Positions 1-6,506 of a stretch of DNA of 11,766 bases are shown piece after piece. The notes under the pieces were generated by a model that had not been told where the DNA came from, made no database searches, and was given only the letters and a program-made list of their open reading frames with translations. Made by a program: the position numbers and the translations under genes. The first letter of the stretch is position 1. Each line of letters begins with the position of its first letter. Source of the stretch: a bacterium (GTDB lineage: Bacteria > Bdellovibrionota_C > UBA2361 > OMII01); NCBI GenBank assembly GCA_017853915.1, contig JAFMIS010000033.1:1-11766 (forward strand). Direction: 5' to 3'.

Positions 1-60
1 GGAGTCCCGGCAAGCTATCGAGGCAAACAGATAACCCACGGGGTGCCGAACCCAGATTTG

Positions 61-129
61 TCTATCTGATGGGTGTCCAAAGAGGGGATTGAGGCCACAT
101 TCTAGAATTTTCTATCTTAAAAGTGTCCA
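61..129. repeat. Two copies of a bipartite motif TCTATCT-N5-GTGTCCA, 50 bp apart
   Basis: TCTATCT is at 61-67 and 111-117. GTGTCCA is at 73-79 and 123-129. Both copies have the same 5-base spacer length, but the spacers differ (GATGG and TAAAA). The conserved 7-mers with an unconserved spacer resemble a protein-binding half-site pair or a duplicated transposon end. They lie just beyond the 3' end of the leftward gene that stops at 161. The direct repeat is seen in the sequence; its role is unknown. Confidence 0.6.
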
Positions 130-149
130 GTTTTCTGAGGAACGGTTCA
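118..149. mobile_element. Possible remnant of an IS3-type insertion sequence end
   Basis: Read on the minus strand from 149, the sequence starts TGAACCG and runs through CTGGACACTTTTAAGATAG. From memory this resembles the terminal inverted repeat of some IS3-family elements, which begin TG and carry a GGACACT core shortly before orfA. No transposase frame is present in 1-160, and the matching far end would lie outside the window. This could be a solo terminus, a decayed element or chance. I cannot confirm it without a search of IS ends. Confidence 0.25.
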
Positions 150-160
150 GGTGAAGCTTC

Positions 161-916
161 TTATTCGACCAGTTTAAAAAACTGATACGAACGCGAGCTA
201 GACGGCGACTGCGCGGTCATGGGAAAGCCGTAATCTGGGATATTCATCAGATTGCCAGTTCCCACAAAGACTCGAGATGACGTTGCCCAGCTTGCTGGGT
301 CTGATGGATTATCTGAGTAACGCATAAAATACTTAGCTCCGGGGGATGAGGTGACTATCACGCTGTAAAAGCGCGGGCCCTCAGACTGACTAAAGGAATA
401 GCCTTGGAATCCTTGGCGAATAGGGCCCTCGGGGATTAACTGAGCGGCTGAAGGCACGGAGATTGGAGGGGTGTTGCTATCTGGCTGTACCAAGGTAGGA
501 ATCGTGTTGCTTGGAGGCACTCTGAGATTGATGAAAAAATAATCTATTGTTAAGGTCACAACGTCACCTGGTCTGAGAGGCCTGTTGTACTCAATAAAGC
601 GCCCATTTGCATCCTGCGAGTCCCGAGACCAGAGATCTTGGTGGTACAAACGAAATCGAGGTATTTCGCACCATCCCATGTTTTTTACAGTGACTAGCTG
701 CTCAAACAAGCTGTCCTGCGGGTTAAAACGCAAGTCTTGCGCCTCGAGTTTTAACTCGCAGGTAGGGGGGCTTGTGGTAGGTGTAATCGTTGGGTAGGTC
801 ACCGCAGTGTAGCCCTCACCTATTTGTTGCGCAGATGCTAGAGCTGCGAGGCCGTTGTCGGAGGCAATGCCGATCGGAATTACAATGATTAGTAGGAAAC
901 TAAGGGCCCTTCTCAT
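161..916 (-). CDS. Secreted protein with CARDB/Ig-like and C-terminal beta-strand domains
   Basis: About 251 residues from the ATG at 916. A TTG five codons upstream (931) is also in frame, but the ATG directly precedes a good signal peptide: MRRAL, then a hydrophobic run with likely cleavage near ASA-QQ. A Thr/Pro-rich linker (TPTTSPP) follows. Next is a domain containing FNPQDSLFEQLVTVKN, matching the NPQTGLFEQTVTVTN-type beta sandwich seen in many secreted proteins of Verrucomicrobia and relatives. It ends with RPLRPGDVVTLTIDYF. The C-terminal half has RFYSVIV, YFMRYSDNPSDPASW and a final YQFFKLVE, a beta domain that often sits at the C-terminus of the same proteins. The two Cys residues in the first domain could form a disulfide. 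It is probably an exported surface or periplasmic protein with a binding role rather than an enzyme. Neither start has a convincing Shine-Dalgarno site. The gene is transcribed away from the 1350 operon. Confidence 0.75.
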   Translation of the reverse strand: MRRALSFLLIIVIPIGIASDNGLAALASAQQIGEGYTAVTYPTITPTTSPPTCELKLEAQDLRFNPQDSLFEQLVTVKNMGWCEIPRFRLYHQDLWSRDSQDANGRFIEYNRPLRPGDVVTLTIDYFFINLRVPPSNTIPTLVQPDSNTPPISVPSAAQLIPEGPIRQGFQGYSFSQSEGPRFYSVIVTSSPGAKYFMRYSDNPSDPASWATSSRVFVGTGNLMNIPDYGFPMTAQSPSSSRSYQFFKLVE

Positions 917-917
917 A

Positions 918-929
918 GATCTCGAGATC
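918..929. promoter_or_regulatory. Perfect 12-bp palindrome abutting the start of the leftward secreted-protein gene
   Basis: GATCTCGAGATC is a perfect palindrome ending two bases before the ATG at 916, where a ribosome binding site would be expected. It could be an operator or a small hairpin covering the translation start, or it could be chance. Confidence 0.25.
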
Positions 930-956
930 AAGAGCTTTTGATTGGCATATTCGAGT

Positions 957-983
957 GATGGCGTACCACACTAGTGTACCATC
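957..983. promoter_or_regulatory. Imperfect inverted repeat around ACACTAGTGT, upstream of the leftward gene
   Basis: A perfect 10-bp palindrome (ACACTAGTGT, centred near 972) is flanked by outer arms GATGG (957-961) and CCATC (979-983), with a few unpaired bases between. It lies about 40-65 bp upstream of the ATG at 916, where a promoter or operator for that gene would be expected. The symmetry is seen in the sequence; the operator role is inferred. Confidence 0.3.
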
Positions 984-1340
984 ATTCGCCGTCAACGATT
1001 AAGTGTGTTCTTAATGGATACCCGATATCTTGTGGTTTGCTCTTTGGGATCGTCCTTGTAGAGGCGCCCGGCTACATGGTTGATTCAGACGGATGCTCGG
1101 CCGGCACGGTGCGTTACCCGCAGAACGTACCACTAGCGGCTTAAGGCTTGGCGCCCTGTTTATAGCCCCATTCAATCCTTTCGTACTCGCTACAATCCTA
1201 GAATCATTAAGTAAAAAACAATACCTGATTTCTTGGCACGGTATTCTCAAGTATCTCTGCGTTTCGGCCGTCTAGTGCTATAGGGGTGTTTAACAGTGCG
1301 GAAGGCGCTTTAAACTAACGCTCAACACCTTGGTGCAGAT

Positions 1341-1345
1341 GGAGG
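1341..1345 (+). promoter_or_regulatory. Shine-Dalgarno site GGAGG deciding the GTG start at 1350
   Basis: GGAGG is followed after four bases by GTG at 1350. This supports the non-ATG start and places the signal peptide directly at the N-terminus. The nearby ATG at 1339 is out of frame and closes after a few codons. Confidence 0.6.
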
Positions 1346-1349
1346 CCCC

Positions 1350-2624
1350 GTGCGAACTTTGAAGCAATTATCTCGTAGATGCTGCGCTCGTTGGGCTCTC
1401 GTCGGTGTGGCACTCGTGTGCCTCTACCTCAACATATTGCAAGCCCGTGCTCAACAAGTAAGTGAGGTTGCGCCAGGCATGAGCGTCAACCCCATGAGCT
1501 GCATGACCGGAAGTGGTCCTTATACGCCGGGTAATTGCTGCGCCCCCGACCTCGATCGAAATCGTTGCTGTCCTGGCTATCCTGACCAGGGATGTGGATG
1601 TGGTGTCTCACCCCTCGGGGGATGTTGTCTGGGCCAAGTAAATGTTGGATGCGGCTGTGGAGTATCTCGTATAAATGGCTGCTGTCCCGGCCAAACGAAT
1701 GTCGGATGTGGCTGTGGTATCAGCAAGGCCGCTAACGGGTGCTGCCCGGGTCAGACCAATGTTGGTTGTGGTTGTGGTGTTAGTAAAGCCGCAAATGGGT
1801 GTTGTCCCGGAGTCTCAAATGTCGGGTGTGGATGCGGGGTTTCTAAAAATGCTCAGGGGTGTTGTCCAGGTCAAAACAATGCTGGCTGTGGATGTGGCCA
1901 GCCTGGGCCTGTGTGCGGACGATGCGGAGGCAGTTACACCGTATGCGGCGATTGTTCAACGACCTGTTGTCATGCTGCCTACGGCTATAATCCGGCAATC
2001 AAGTGTCTCACCTATTACGGAGCGCTTGCTCCAAAGGGCAACGTGACCTACATCAATGGTGGGCCTTGGATAGGATATTTCGAAAATAAGGAGCCTCACT
2101 GCTTCCGGCCGAATCAGCCCTACGGCTGCGCTAATATCAGGTGCACAACGGGCGCATGTCCGGCAGGCAACCTAGGATGCTTTGATCCTAAATCGACGAT
2201 CCTTCTTGAAGGCGGAGTCTTCAAATCGGCAGACGAAATCCAGGCGGGAGATATGATTTACAATCCTCTGACTGGTCGGTCGGTGCCGGTGAAGCGTGTT
2301 ATCACGGGCCCTGAGGAGATTCCAATGGTAGAGATCGGATACGAGGGTAACCTGCTGCGCGTTACCCAGGATCACCCAGTTCTTACTAAAGATGGCCTCA
2401 AGCGTGCCCGGGATATTCATGTGGGAGATGTTATAATTGACGCTTCTGGAAATGAACAAATTCTTAGCTATGCTCGTCTCGGGGAATTGCTCGACGGACA
2501 GATAGCGATAAATTTCGAACTCGATATCGCATCTCAAGATCCTTTAGAGCGGGTGATTGTCGCTGATAATATTGCGTCGGGAGACCTTGCAGTTCAAAAT
2601 AGCAAACTGCCAGGGGAGGAATAA
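1350..2624 (+). CDS. Exported Cys-rich repeat protein with C-terminal Hint (Hedgehog/intein) domain
   Basis: 424 residues, GTG start. Residues 1-34 form a signal sequence with a basic N-region and a hydrophobic core, and likely cleavage after ARA. Residues 73-183 hold five 19-20-residue repeats of the form CCPGQTNVGCGCGVSKAANG plus a final half-repeat. More Cys pairs follow up to residue 270. From C277 the protein is a Hint domain. It has the block-A-like start CFDPKSTILL with C277 as putative nucleophile, then SADEIQAGDMI, and TQDHPVLTKDG with the block-B T339-x-x-H342. The C-terminal part is FELDIAS followed by RVIVADNIASGDLAVQN. Hint domains catalyse an N-to-S acyl shift at their first Cys and so cleave, splice or modify the upstream segment. 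Here that segment is the Cys-rich region. The final QN-S resembles the HN-S ending of inteins, but His is replaced by Gln, so full splicing is uncertain. The start of the next gene lies six bases beyond the stop. The biological role is not known. Confidence 0.85.
   Translation: MRTLKQLSRRCCARWALVGVALVCLYLNILQARAQQVSEVAPGMSVNPMSCMTGSGPYTPGNCCAPDLDRNRCCPGYPDQGCGCGVSPLGGCCLGQVNVGCGCGVSRINGCCPGQTNVGCGCGISKAANGCCPGQTNVGCGCGVSKAANGCCPGVSNVGCGCGVSKNAQGCCPGQNNAGCGCGQPGPVCGRCGGSYTVCGDCSTTCCHAAYGYNPAIKCLTYYGALAPKGNVTYINGGPWIGYFENKEPHCFRPNQPYGCANIRCTTGACPAGNLGCFDPKSTILLEGGVFKSADEIQAGDMIYNPLTGRSVPVKRVITGPEEIPMVEIGYEGNLLRVTQDHPVLTKDGLKRARDIHVGDVIIDASGNEQILSYARLGELLDGQIAINFELDIASQDPLERVIVADNIASGDLAVQNSKLPGEE
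1566..1898 (+). repeat. Tandem Cys-rich protein repeats (CCPG...GCGCG), 19-20 codons per unit
   Basis: CC pairs start units at residues 73, 92, 111, 131, 151 and 171 of the 1350-2624 product, giving periods of 19, 19, 20, 20 and 20. Each unit has two Cys-x-Cys or Cys-Cys clusters: CCxG, then GCGCG. The protein units are nearly identical, but the DNA differs at many third positions. For example, AANGCCPG is written with different codons for Ala, Asn, Cys, Pro and Gly in successive copies. This pattern fits old repeats held by selection on the protein rather than recent slippage. A disulfide-rich rod or metal binding are possible roles. Confidence 0.9.
2613..2620 (+). promoter_or_regulatory. 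Shine-Dalgarno site GGGGAGGA for the gene at 2631
   Basis: The site lies inside the last codons of the upstream Hint gene and is 10 bases before the ATG at 2631. It confirms that start and shows that the two genes are read from one transcript. Confidence 0.7.
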
Positions 2625-2630
2625 GAAACC

Positions 2631-3473
2631 ATGAATTCAACTTTTGGTTATGACGCTCGACTTGCTCGGGCTCTCTTGCTTGCAGGAGCGGCTGGTATAG
2701 CGAGCCTCTTTGGATCTCAATTGGGAAATGCCGCTCCTACCAAGTCGCCTCATGCGGCGAACGACTACGCCGCGATCTTTCCACGAAAAGCCGATCTCTC
2801 CGGCAATCTCTTGCCGAGTAAGATTGGCGTCTTCAAACTTGACGAGTCGCGTGAGATTGAGATTCCGGTCCAAATTCCAAGTGTCTGTTTTTTTGGAGAT
2901 CGAGATGTCCTTTTCTTAGAGGCGGGCTGGGGTAAATTTGAGGAGGTGCTGGTAAGTATTGAGCCGCTCGACCCGTCGGGCGGCAAGGGATCCTCAACCC
3001 GAGTAAAGGTCGAAGAGTTGGGCAGCGGTTCCGCGCGCGTGCGACTTAAGGTTCCAGCTTCCAGTCGCCCTACTCCGATGGGTCTCTTTATATGCAAGGA
3101 CGAGAAACGGCAGGGATCGTGTCGCAACAAAAAGCTAGTTGAAATCGAAGCAACCCTGAAGAAGTTTCACGATCCGGCCAAACCCGAGAATCTCGATCCG
3201 AAGAAAGACTTTCCAGAGATCGTATATTTCTTCGCCCACATTACGGTTGGTCCTGACTCGGTATCATGGATAGAATCTCAATTCACGCAGGAGGAGCGTT
3301 CACGAATAAGAGCGCTGATAGATGAAGCGGTCCCGCGCGAACGAGCCAAGCGCGCCAAAGAGAGGCTTGATGCACTCCAGAAAACCCTTAACTCCGCGCC
3401 GCTTGCCGAGGTAGATGGAAAGCCTGTCATCGCCTTGCCTGGGTTAAATCCCGCAGGATGCCCGACGGGTTAG
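2631..3473 (+). CDS. Secreted protein of unknown function, partner gene of the Hint protein
   Basis: 280 residues. The N-terminus has a positively charged stretch and a hydrophobic segment (ALLLAGAAGIASLF) with probable cleavage near GNAA-P (residues 33-36). Residues about 60-180 look beta-rich, with C86 and a second pair, C155 and C164, that could form a disulfide. Residues about 212-260 are strongly charged and probably helical (QEERSRIRALIDEAV, AKRAKERLDALQKTL). The chain ends in a Pro/Gly-rich tail with C277. I recognise no family and see no catalytic motif. It starts six bases after the Hint gene with its Shine-Dalgarno site inside that gene, so the two are almost certainly co-expressed. 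A role as partner, substrate or chaperone of the Cys-repeat protein is only an inference from position. Confidence 0.75.
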   Translation: MNSTFGYDARLARALLLAGAAGIASLFGSQLGNAAPTKSPHAANDYAAIFPRKADLSGNLLPSKIGVFKLDESREIEIPVQIPSVCFFGDRDVLFLEAGWGKFEEVLVSIEPLDPSGGKGSSTRVKVEELGSGSARVRLKVPASSRPTPMGLFICKDEKRQGSCRNKKLVEIEATLKKFHDPAKPENLDPKKDFPEIVYFFAHITVGPDSVSWIESQFTQEERSRIRALIDEAVPRERAKRAKERLDALQKTLNSAPLAEVDGKPVIALPGLNPAGCPTG

Positions 3474-3481
3474 CGCGAGAT

Positions 3482-3497
3482 GTGCCCTCAGGGACAC
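3482..3497. terminator. Small hairpin in the convergent gap, weak terminator candidate
   Basis: GTGCCC, loop TCA, then GGG-(A)-CAC can pair with one bulged base. It lies in the 68-bp gap between two convergent stops (3473 and 3542), where a bidirectional terminator would be expected. No T-run follows on either strand, so intrinsic termination is doubtful. Confidence 0.2.
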
Positions 3498-3541
3498 GGT
3501 CTTCTCAGACGATGGCGAGATTAGGTGATTCTTAGCAGCTG

Positions 3542-4555
3542 CTACAAGCCGCGACGGACCAACTTCTCCATCGCTGGCTGCATCAAGGTTTCAAGAGCTT
3601 TTCTTGATTCCCCAGCGCCGGCATGGAAGCGGAGTCGATGAAGGAGTACGTGTGGCGCCATCGTTCTTAGATCGTCTTCGGTCGCGTGATCGCGACCCTG
3701 CATCAGTGCCCACGCGCGCGAGGCGGTTTGAAGCATAAGAGCGGCCCGTGTTGAAGCTCCGAATTGAATAAGAGGATTGTTGCGGGTGGCCTGTGTGATA
3801 TCGACCATAGCCTCGCGCAGGGCCGGCGCGATGTGAACGTGCTGGCAGACCGAACGAGCAAAGAGAATGTCACTTCGTCGGCAGACCGGTTGAAGTGAGG
3901 TCGAGCCCTCGCGGATCGCTTCGTGGTTCTCCAAGATTGAGCACTCGGTAGCGCTGTCAACGTATGACATCGGAATCTTGAGCAAAAAACGATCAAGCTG
4001 CACCTGCGGTAATGGGTATGTTCCCGCGATATCGAGCGGGTTTTGAGTTCCCAACACGAAAAAGAGCTGGTCGAGCGGACGAGTGAGGTTATCCATCGTC
4101 ACCTGCTTCTCTGCCATACACTCGAGAAATGCAGCTTGAACCTTAGGGCCCGTGCGGTTGATCTCGTCGGCGAGTACGATGTGCGCGAAGACGGGGCCGT
4201 GCATAAAGCTAAAGTGGCCCGTCTTAGGATCGAAGATGTTTACCCCTAATACATCCCCGGGGAGCATATCGGGCGTAAACTGAATTCTTCGAAATGGAAC
4301 TATAGGATCGCTGGCTAAACTTGGGTAGCGAGACGAGGCAGCTTCGTCAGGCCCAATCAGGCGACCGAGCGTCTTTGAGAGGGTTGTTTTTCCGGAGCCG
4401 GGGTAATCCTCAAGCAAGACATGGCCATCAGCAAGAAGCGCGGAGATAACGAGCTGAACGGTATCAGTGCGGCCACGAATAACTTTCTCTAGTGAGGTGA
4501 CTAAATCGTGTGCGGTCTTATAAGCCGCTTGAAAGTCGTTAGATGTTGCCGCCAT
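3542..4555 (-). CDS. moxR: MoxR-family AAA+ ATPase
   Basis: 337 residues. MoxR ATPases are chaperone-like AAA+ proteins that act with partners such as DUF58 proteins to mature or activate other proteins, often at the cell envelope. Walker A is LLEDYPGSGKTT (K56, T57). RIQFTPDMLPGDVLG (about 90-104) is the conserved MoxR segment. Walker B is IVLADEINRT (D130, E131). Sensor 1 is FVLGTQNP, followed by GTYPLPQVQLDRFLLKI. The C-terminal lid carries GASTRAALML and a DATEDD-like segment (DHATEDDLRTMAPHVLLHRL). Between Walker A and RIQF there are roughly 15-20 more residues than in most MoxR proteins I know (around 69-88, GPDEAASSRYPSLASDP), an insertion near the nucleotide pocket. The start overlaps the end of the TPR gene by 17 bp and has its own good Shine-Dalgarno site. 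It is the last gene of the operon, whereas in most such clusters moxR comes first. Confidence 0.93.
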   Translation of the reverse strand: MAATSNDFQAAYKTAHDLVTSLEKVIRGRTDTVQLVISALLADGHVLLEDYPGSGKTTLSKTLGRLIGPDEAASSRYPSLASDPIVPFRRIQFTPDMLPGDVLGVNIFDPKTGHFSFMHGPVFAHIVLADEINRTGPKVQAAFLECMAEKQVTMDNLTRPLDQLFFVLGTQNPLDIAGTYPLPQVQLDRFLLKIPMSYVDSATECSILENHEAIREGSTSLQPVCRRSDILFARSVCQHVHIAPALREAMVDITQATRNNPLIQFGASTRAALMLQTASRAWALMQGRDHATEDDLRTMAPHVLLHRLRFHAGAGESRKALETLMQPAMEKLVRRGL

Positions 4556-6506
4556 TTTTAATCTCCTCTCGAAATAGGGCTTCAGATAGTTTATTCACAA
4601 CTTCGCTCGGATCACTATCCTCTACAACCTTATTTTTCGAAGTGTTATCCGGGCACGTAAATCGAAGTGTTATTGACGAGGACGTCGGGTCCTGGAGGGC
4701 TGTTATCGTGCACGCCACGCCGCCCGCGGCGCTTGAGGCATGTACGAAGGGTCCGGACGTAATCATTGAGCGCATTACTGACGAGCCCACAATTTTTACG
4801 GGAAGTGGGAGTCCATAGTTTCGCAGCTCAGCGGGGTTCGTGTAAAAGATCGTGTAGGCTAAATCTCGATAGCGAGCTGAGCTTTCCTCAAGGGTTTGAA
4901 GGCGAAGCAGAGTTGCGTGAGCTCTCAGGAGGTCATCGTAGCGCGGACGAGCTCGCTCGATGACCTTGTCGAGAAGAGCGAGAGCCTCGCGGGAGTTCCA
5001 GCCTCCAAGGAGGCTCTCCGCCCGGTACATATCGTAAAAAAGTTGTGCCTGGGCGCGAGTGTCTCGTTTCTTCTCGTCCTCAAGGCGCGCGTCTAAAGCG
5101 GCTCGTGAGAGTCCCTGGAGGGTCTCTCCAAGGGTGGCGTATTCAATAAGACTATCTGTGTTTCGAATCGAGAGATCTTCCAGATCGTTGAGCTCGCCGG
5201 TGAGTATCTGACGTGCGCGACGCATTAACCACCAGGCCTCGATAGTGTTTGAAGCGATCTCTCGTTGTTGCGCGACCCAATCAGACCACGAGCCTGTGAG
5301 GTGTGCGCGCAGGATGTTGTTCTTTCTCCGCAGAGCTTGAGCTAGAGAGATGGTCGCGCCTACAACAAGATCGTTTTGGTTTGTGCCGATTTTGCCAAAC
5401 CATTGAGTCCCCTCCATCGCCGTACGAAAACGTCGAATCGCGCGATCTACATTTCCGGTGTGAAGATCGACTCGGCCTCGTGCCAGGTGTACCAGCGCAG
5501 CGTGCTCCTCATTGTTTCGGAGGGGAAATTGAGCGACACAGTGTTGGAACGCGTCGAGAACCGAGAGGGCAGCCTCATTTTTTTGTTGTTCGATGTAGAG
5601 GAGCGCCAAGTTCAGGCTCGGAAGCACGTGCTCGCAGCCATCGGGAAGACTCGTGGCGCGCAGGAATGATGACTCAGCCTTGTCGTCATCAAACATCTCT
5701 TTGTAGACTTCGCCGGAATTATTGAGGGGCGTCGCTGGCTGCCCCTCGGAGCCAGAGGAAAATTCGTTGGCGATCGCTTTACGAAAGACCTCGAGCGCCT
5801 CCTGTGGCTGCCCATTCATTGATAACAATATGCCGAGCATGTTCAGAGTCCTTCCAGGCTCTGCTCCCGCCAAGATGCCAGCTCGCGCGACCTTAATCGC
5901 GTCCTGAATTCTGCCCAGCTTCATGAGTATCCAGGCTCGCGCGCCTGGATACCAGTCAGCTGAGTAGCCCAGGCTCGTGTATCGATCGAGAACGTCAAGC
6001 GCGCCTTGATAGTTGTCGAGGCTAAGGCGGATCTGGCTGAGGTAGTAGAGGATATCGCCGTGTTCTAGTTGTAGCAGACGATCCCGATATGGAGGAGCTC
6101 CGTGCTTTTTCTCAAACAGCTCTTCCGCTCGAGTGATATATTTCATCGCCAGCCGAAAATGTCCGACGTGAACGAGGTAGTATCCCGCCAGGAGATAGTG
6201 GGTGCGGTACATCAAGGGATCTTTCTGCAGGGCTTTGAGTAGTTTTGTCCGAGCATCAAGAGGGCGCTCTGATCGCAGCAAGAAAAAAGCGTCTCCGAGC
6301 AGCTCCTCAGCCGATTTGTTCGCGTCATTTGCCGCTGAGCTCTCATCGAGGTCACCGATGTCAAACGGATCGAATGGGTCGAACAGGAGATCCTTTTTCG
6401 GAGACCCTTTGTCCGGCGAAGATTGTGCGACGGCAGTATGGCAGGCTGTCACGATCGTTAAAGCCACGCACCAGTACACTATGTTTCGAACGCTGCGCCT
6501 CACCAT
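4539..6506 (-). CDS. Exported TPR-repeat protein in a MoxR/DUF58/transglutaminase operon
   Basis: 655 residues. The N-terminus is an export signal (MVRRSVRNIVYWCVALTIVTAC...). VTAC22 fits a lipobox, so it may be a lipoprotein; signal peptidase I cleavage after AVA27 is the alternative. An acidic, Phe/Pro-rich stretch (DPFDPFDIGDLDE, 43-55) follows. From about 67 to about 520 the protein is helical with TPR-like units, for example AEELLGDAFFLLRSERPLDA, LLAGYYLVHVGHFRLAMKYI, ILMKLGRIQDAIKVARAGI, MLGILLSMNGQPQEALEVF and NSGEVYKEMFDDDKAESSF. TPRs bind peptides or partner proteins. The last 90 or so residues have a different, beta-like character with two Cys. It starts within the end of the transglutaminase gene (ATGGTGA, 7-bp overlap) with only a G-run for a ribosome site, which implies translational coupling. 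It probably works as a periplasmic scaffold for the neighbouring enzymes; this is inferred from context. Confidence 0.85.
   Translation of the reverse strand: MVRRSVRNIVYWCVALTIVTACHTAVAQSSPDKGSPKKDLLFDPFDPFDIGDLDESSAANDANKSAEELLGDAFFLLRSERPLDARTKLLKALQKDPLMYRTHYLLAGYYLVHVGHFRLAMKYITRAEELFEKKHGAPPYRDRLLQLEHGDILYYLSQIRLSLDNYQGALDVLDRYTSLGYSADWYPGARAWILMKLGRIQDAIKVARAGILAGAEPGRTLNMLGILLSMNGQPQEALEVFRKAIANEFSSGSEGQPATPLNNSGEVYKEMFDDDKAESSFLRATSLPDGCEHVLPSLNLALLYIEQQKNEAALSVLDAFQHCVAQFPLRNNEEHAALVHLARGRVDLHTGNVDRAIRRFRTAMEGTQWFGKIGTNQNDLVVGATISLAQALRRKNNILRAHLTGSWSDWVAQQREIASNTIEAWWLMRRARQILTGELNDLEDLSIRNTDSLIEYATLGETLQGLSRAALDARLEDEKKRDTRAQAQLFYDMYRAESLLGGWNSREALALLDKVIERARPRYDDLLRAHATLLRLQTLEESSARYRDLAYTIFYTNPAELRNYGLPLPVKIVGSSVMRSMITSGPFVHASSAAGGVACTITALQDPTSSSITLRFTCPDNTSKNKVVEDSDPSEVVNKLSEALFREEIKNGGNI
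4563..4570 (-). promoter_or_regulatory. Shine-Dalgarno site GAGAGGAG for moxR
   Basis: On the minus strand GAGAGGAG lies seven bases before the ATG at 4555 and inside the last codons of the TPR gene. It fixes the moxR start and allows strong independent initiation at the end of the operon. Confidence 0.65.

Larger units (their letters stand above)
917..1349. other. Divergent intergenic region of about 430 bp with no credible gene
   Basis: The region separates the leftward gene at 916 from the rightward operon at 1350. Short open frames exist on both strands (for example around 1093-1275), but they lack a ribosome binding site, are low in complexity of domains, and overlap each other, so I do not call them. 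The region must hold both promoters. A possible extended -10 (TG-N-TATAGG at 1276-1284) precedes the 1350 gene by about 65 bp, without a good -35. TTGGCA at 1233-1238 resembles a -35 but has no -10 at the right distance. The length leaves room for a leader RNA or small RNA, but I see no recognisable family. Confidence 0.5.

Noticed and set aside
1176..1187. Minus-strand AGTACGAAAGGA, close to the sarcin-ricin loop of large-subunit rRNA
   Set aside because: The flanking bases do not form the closing stem or match the conserved 23S neighbours, so it is taken as a chance 12-mer rather than an rRNA fragment.
1011..1275. Overlapping short open frames on both strands in the long intergenic region
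   Set aside because: No ribosome binding sites, no recognisable domain, and the frames overlap each other; more likely non-coding.
1350..3473. Polymorphic toxin and immunity pair as an explanation for the Hint operon
   Set aside because: The Hint domain is C-terminal with no toxin domain after it, and the second gene encodes an exported protein rather than a small cytoplasmic immunity protein.
3482..3497. Strong rho-independent terminator between the convergent genes
   Set aside because: The stem is short with a bulge and no T-run follows on either strand; kept only as a weak hairpin.
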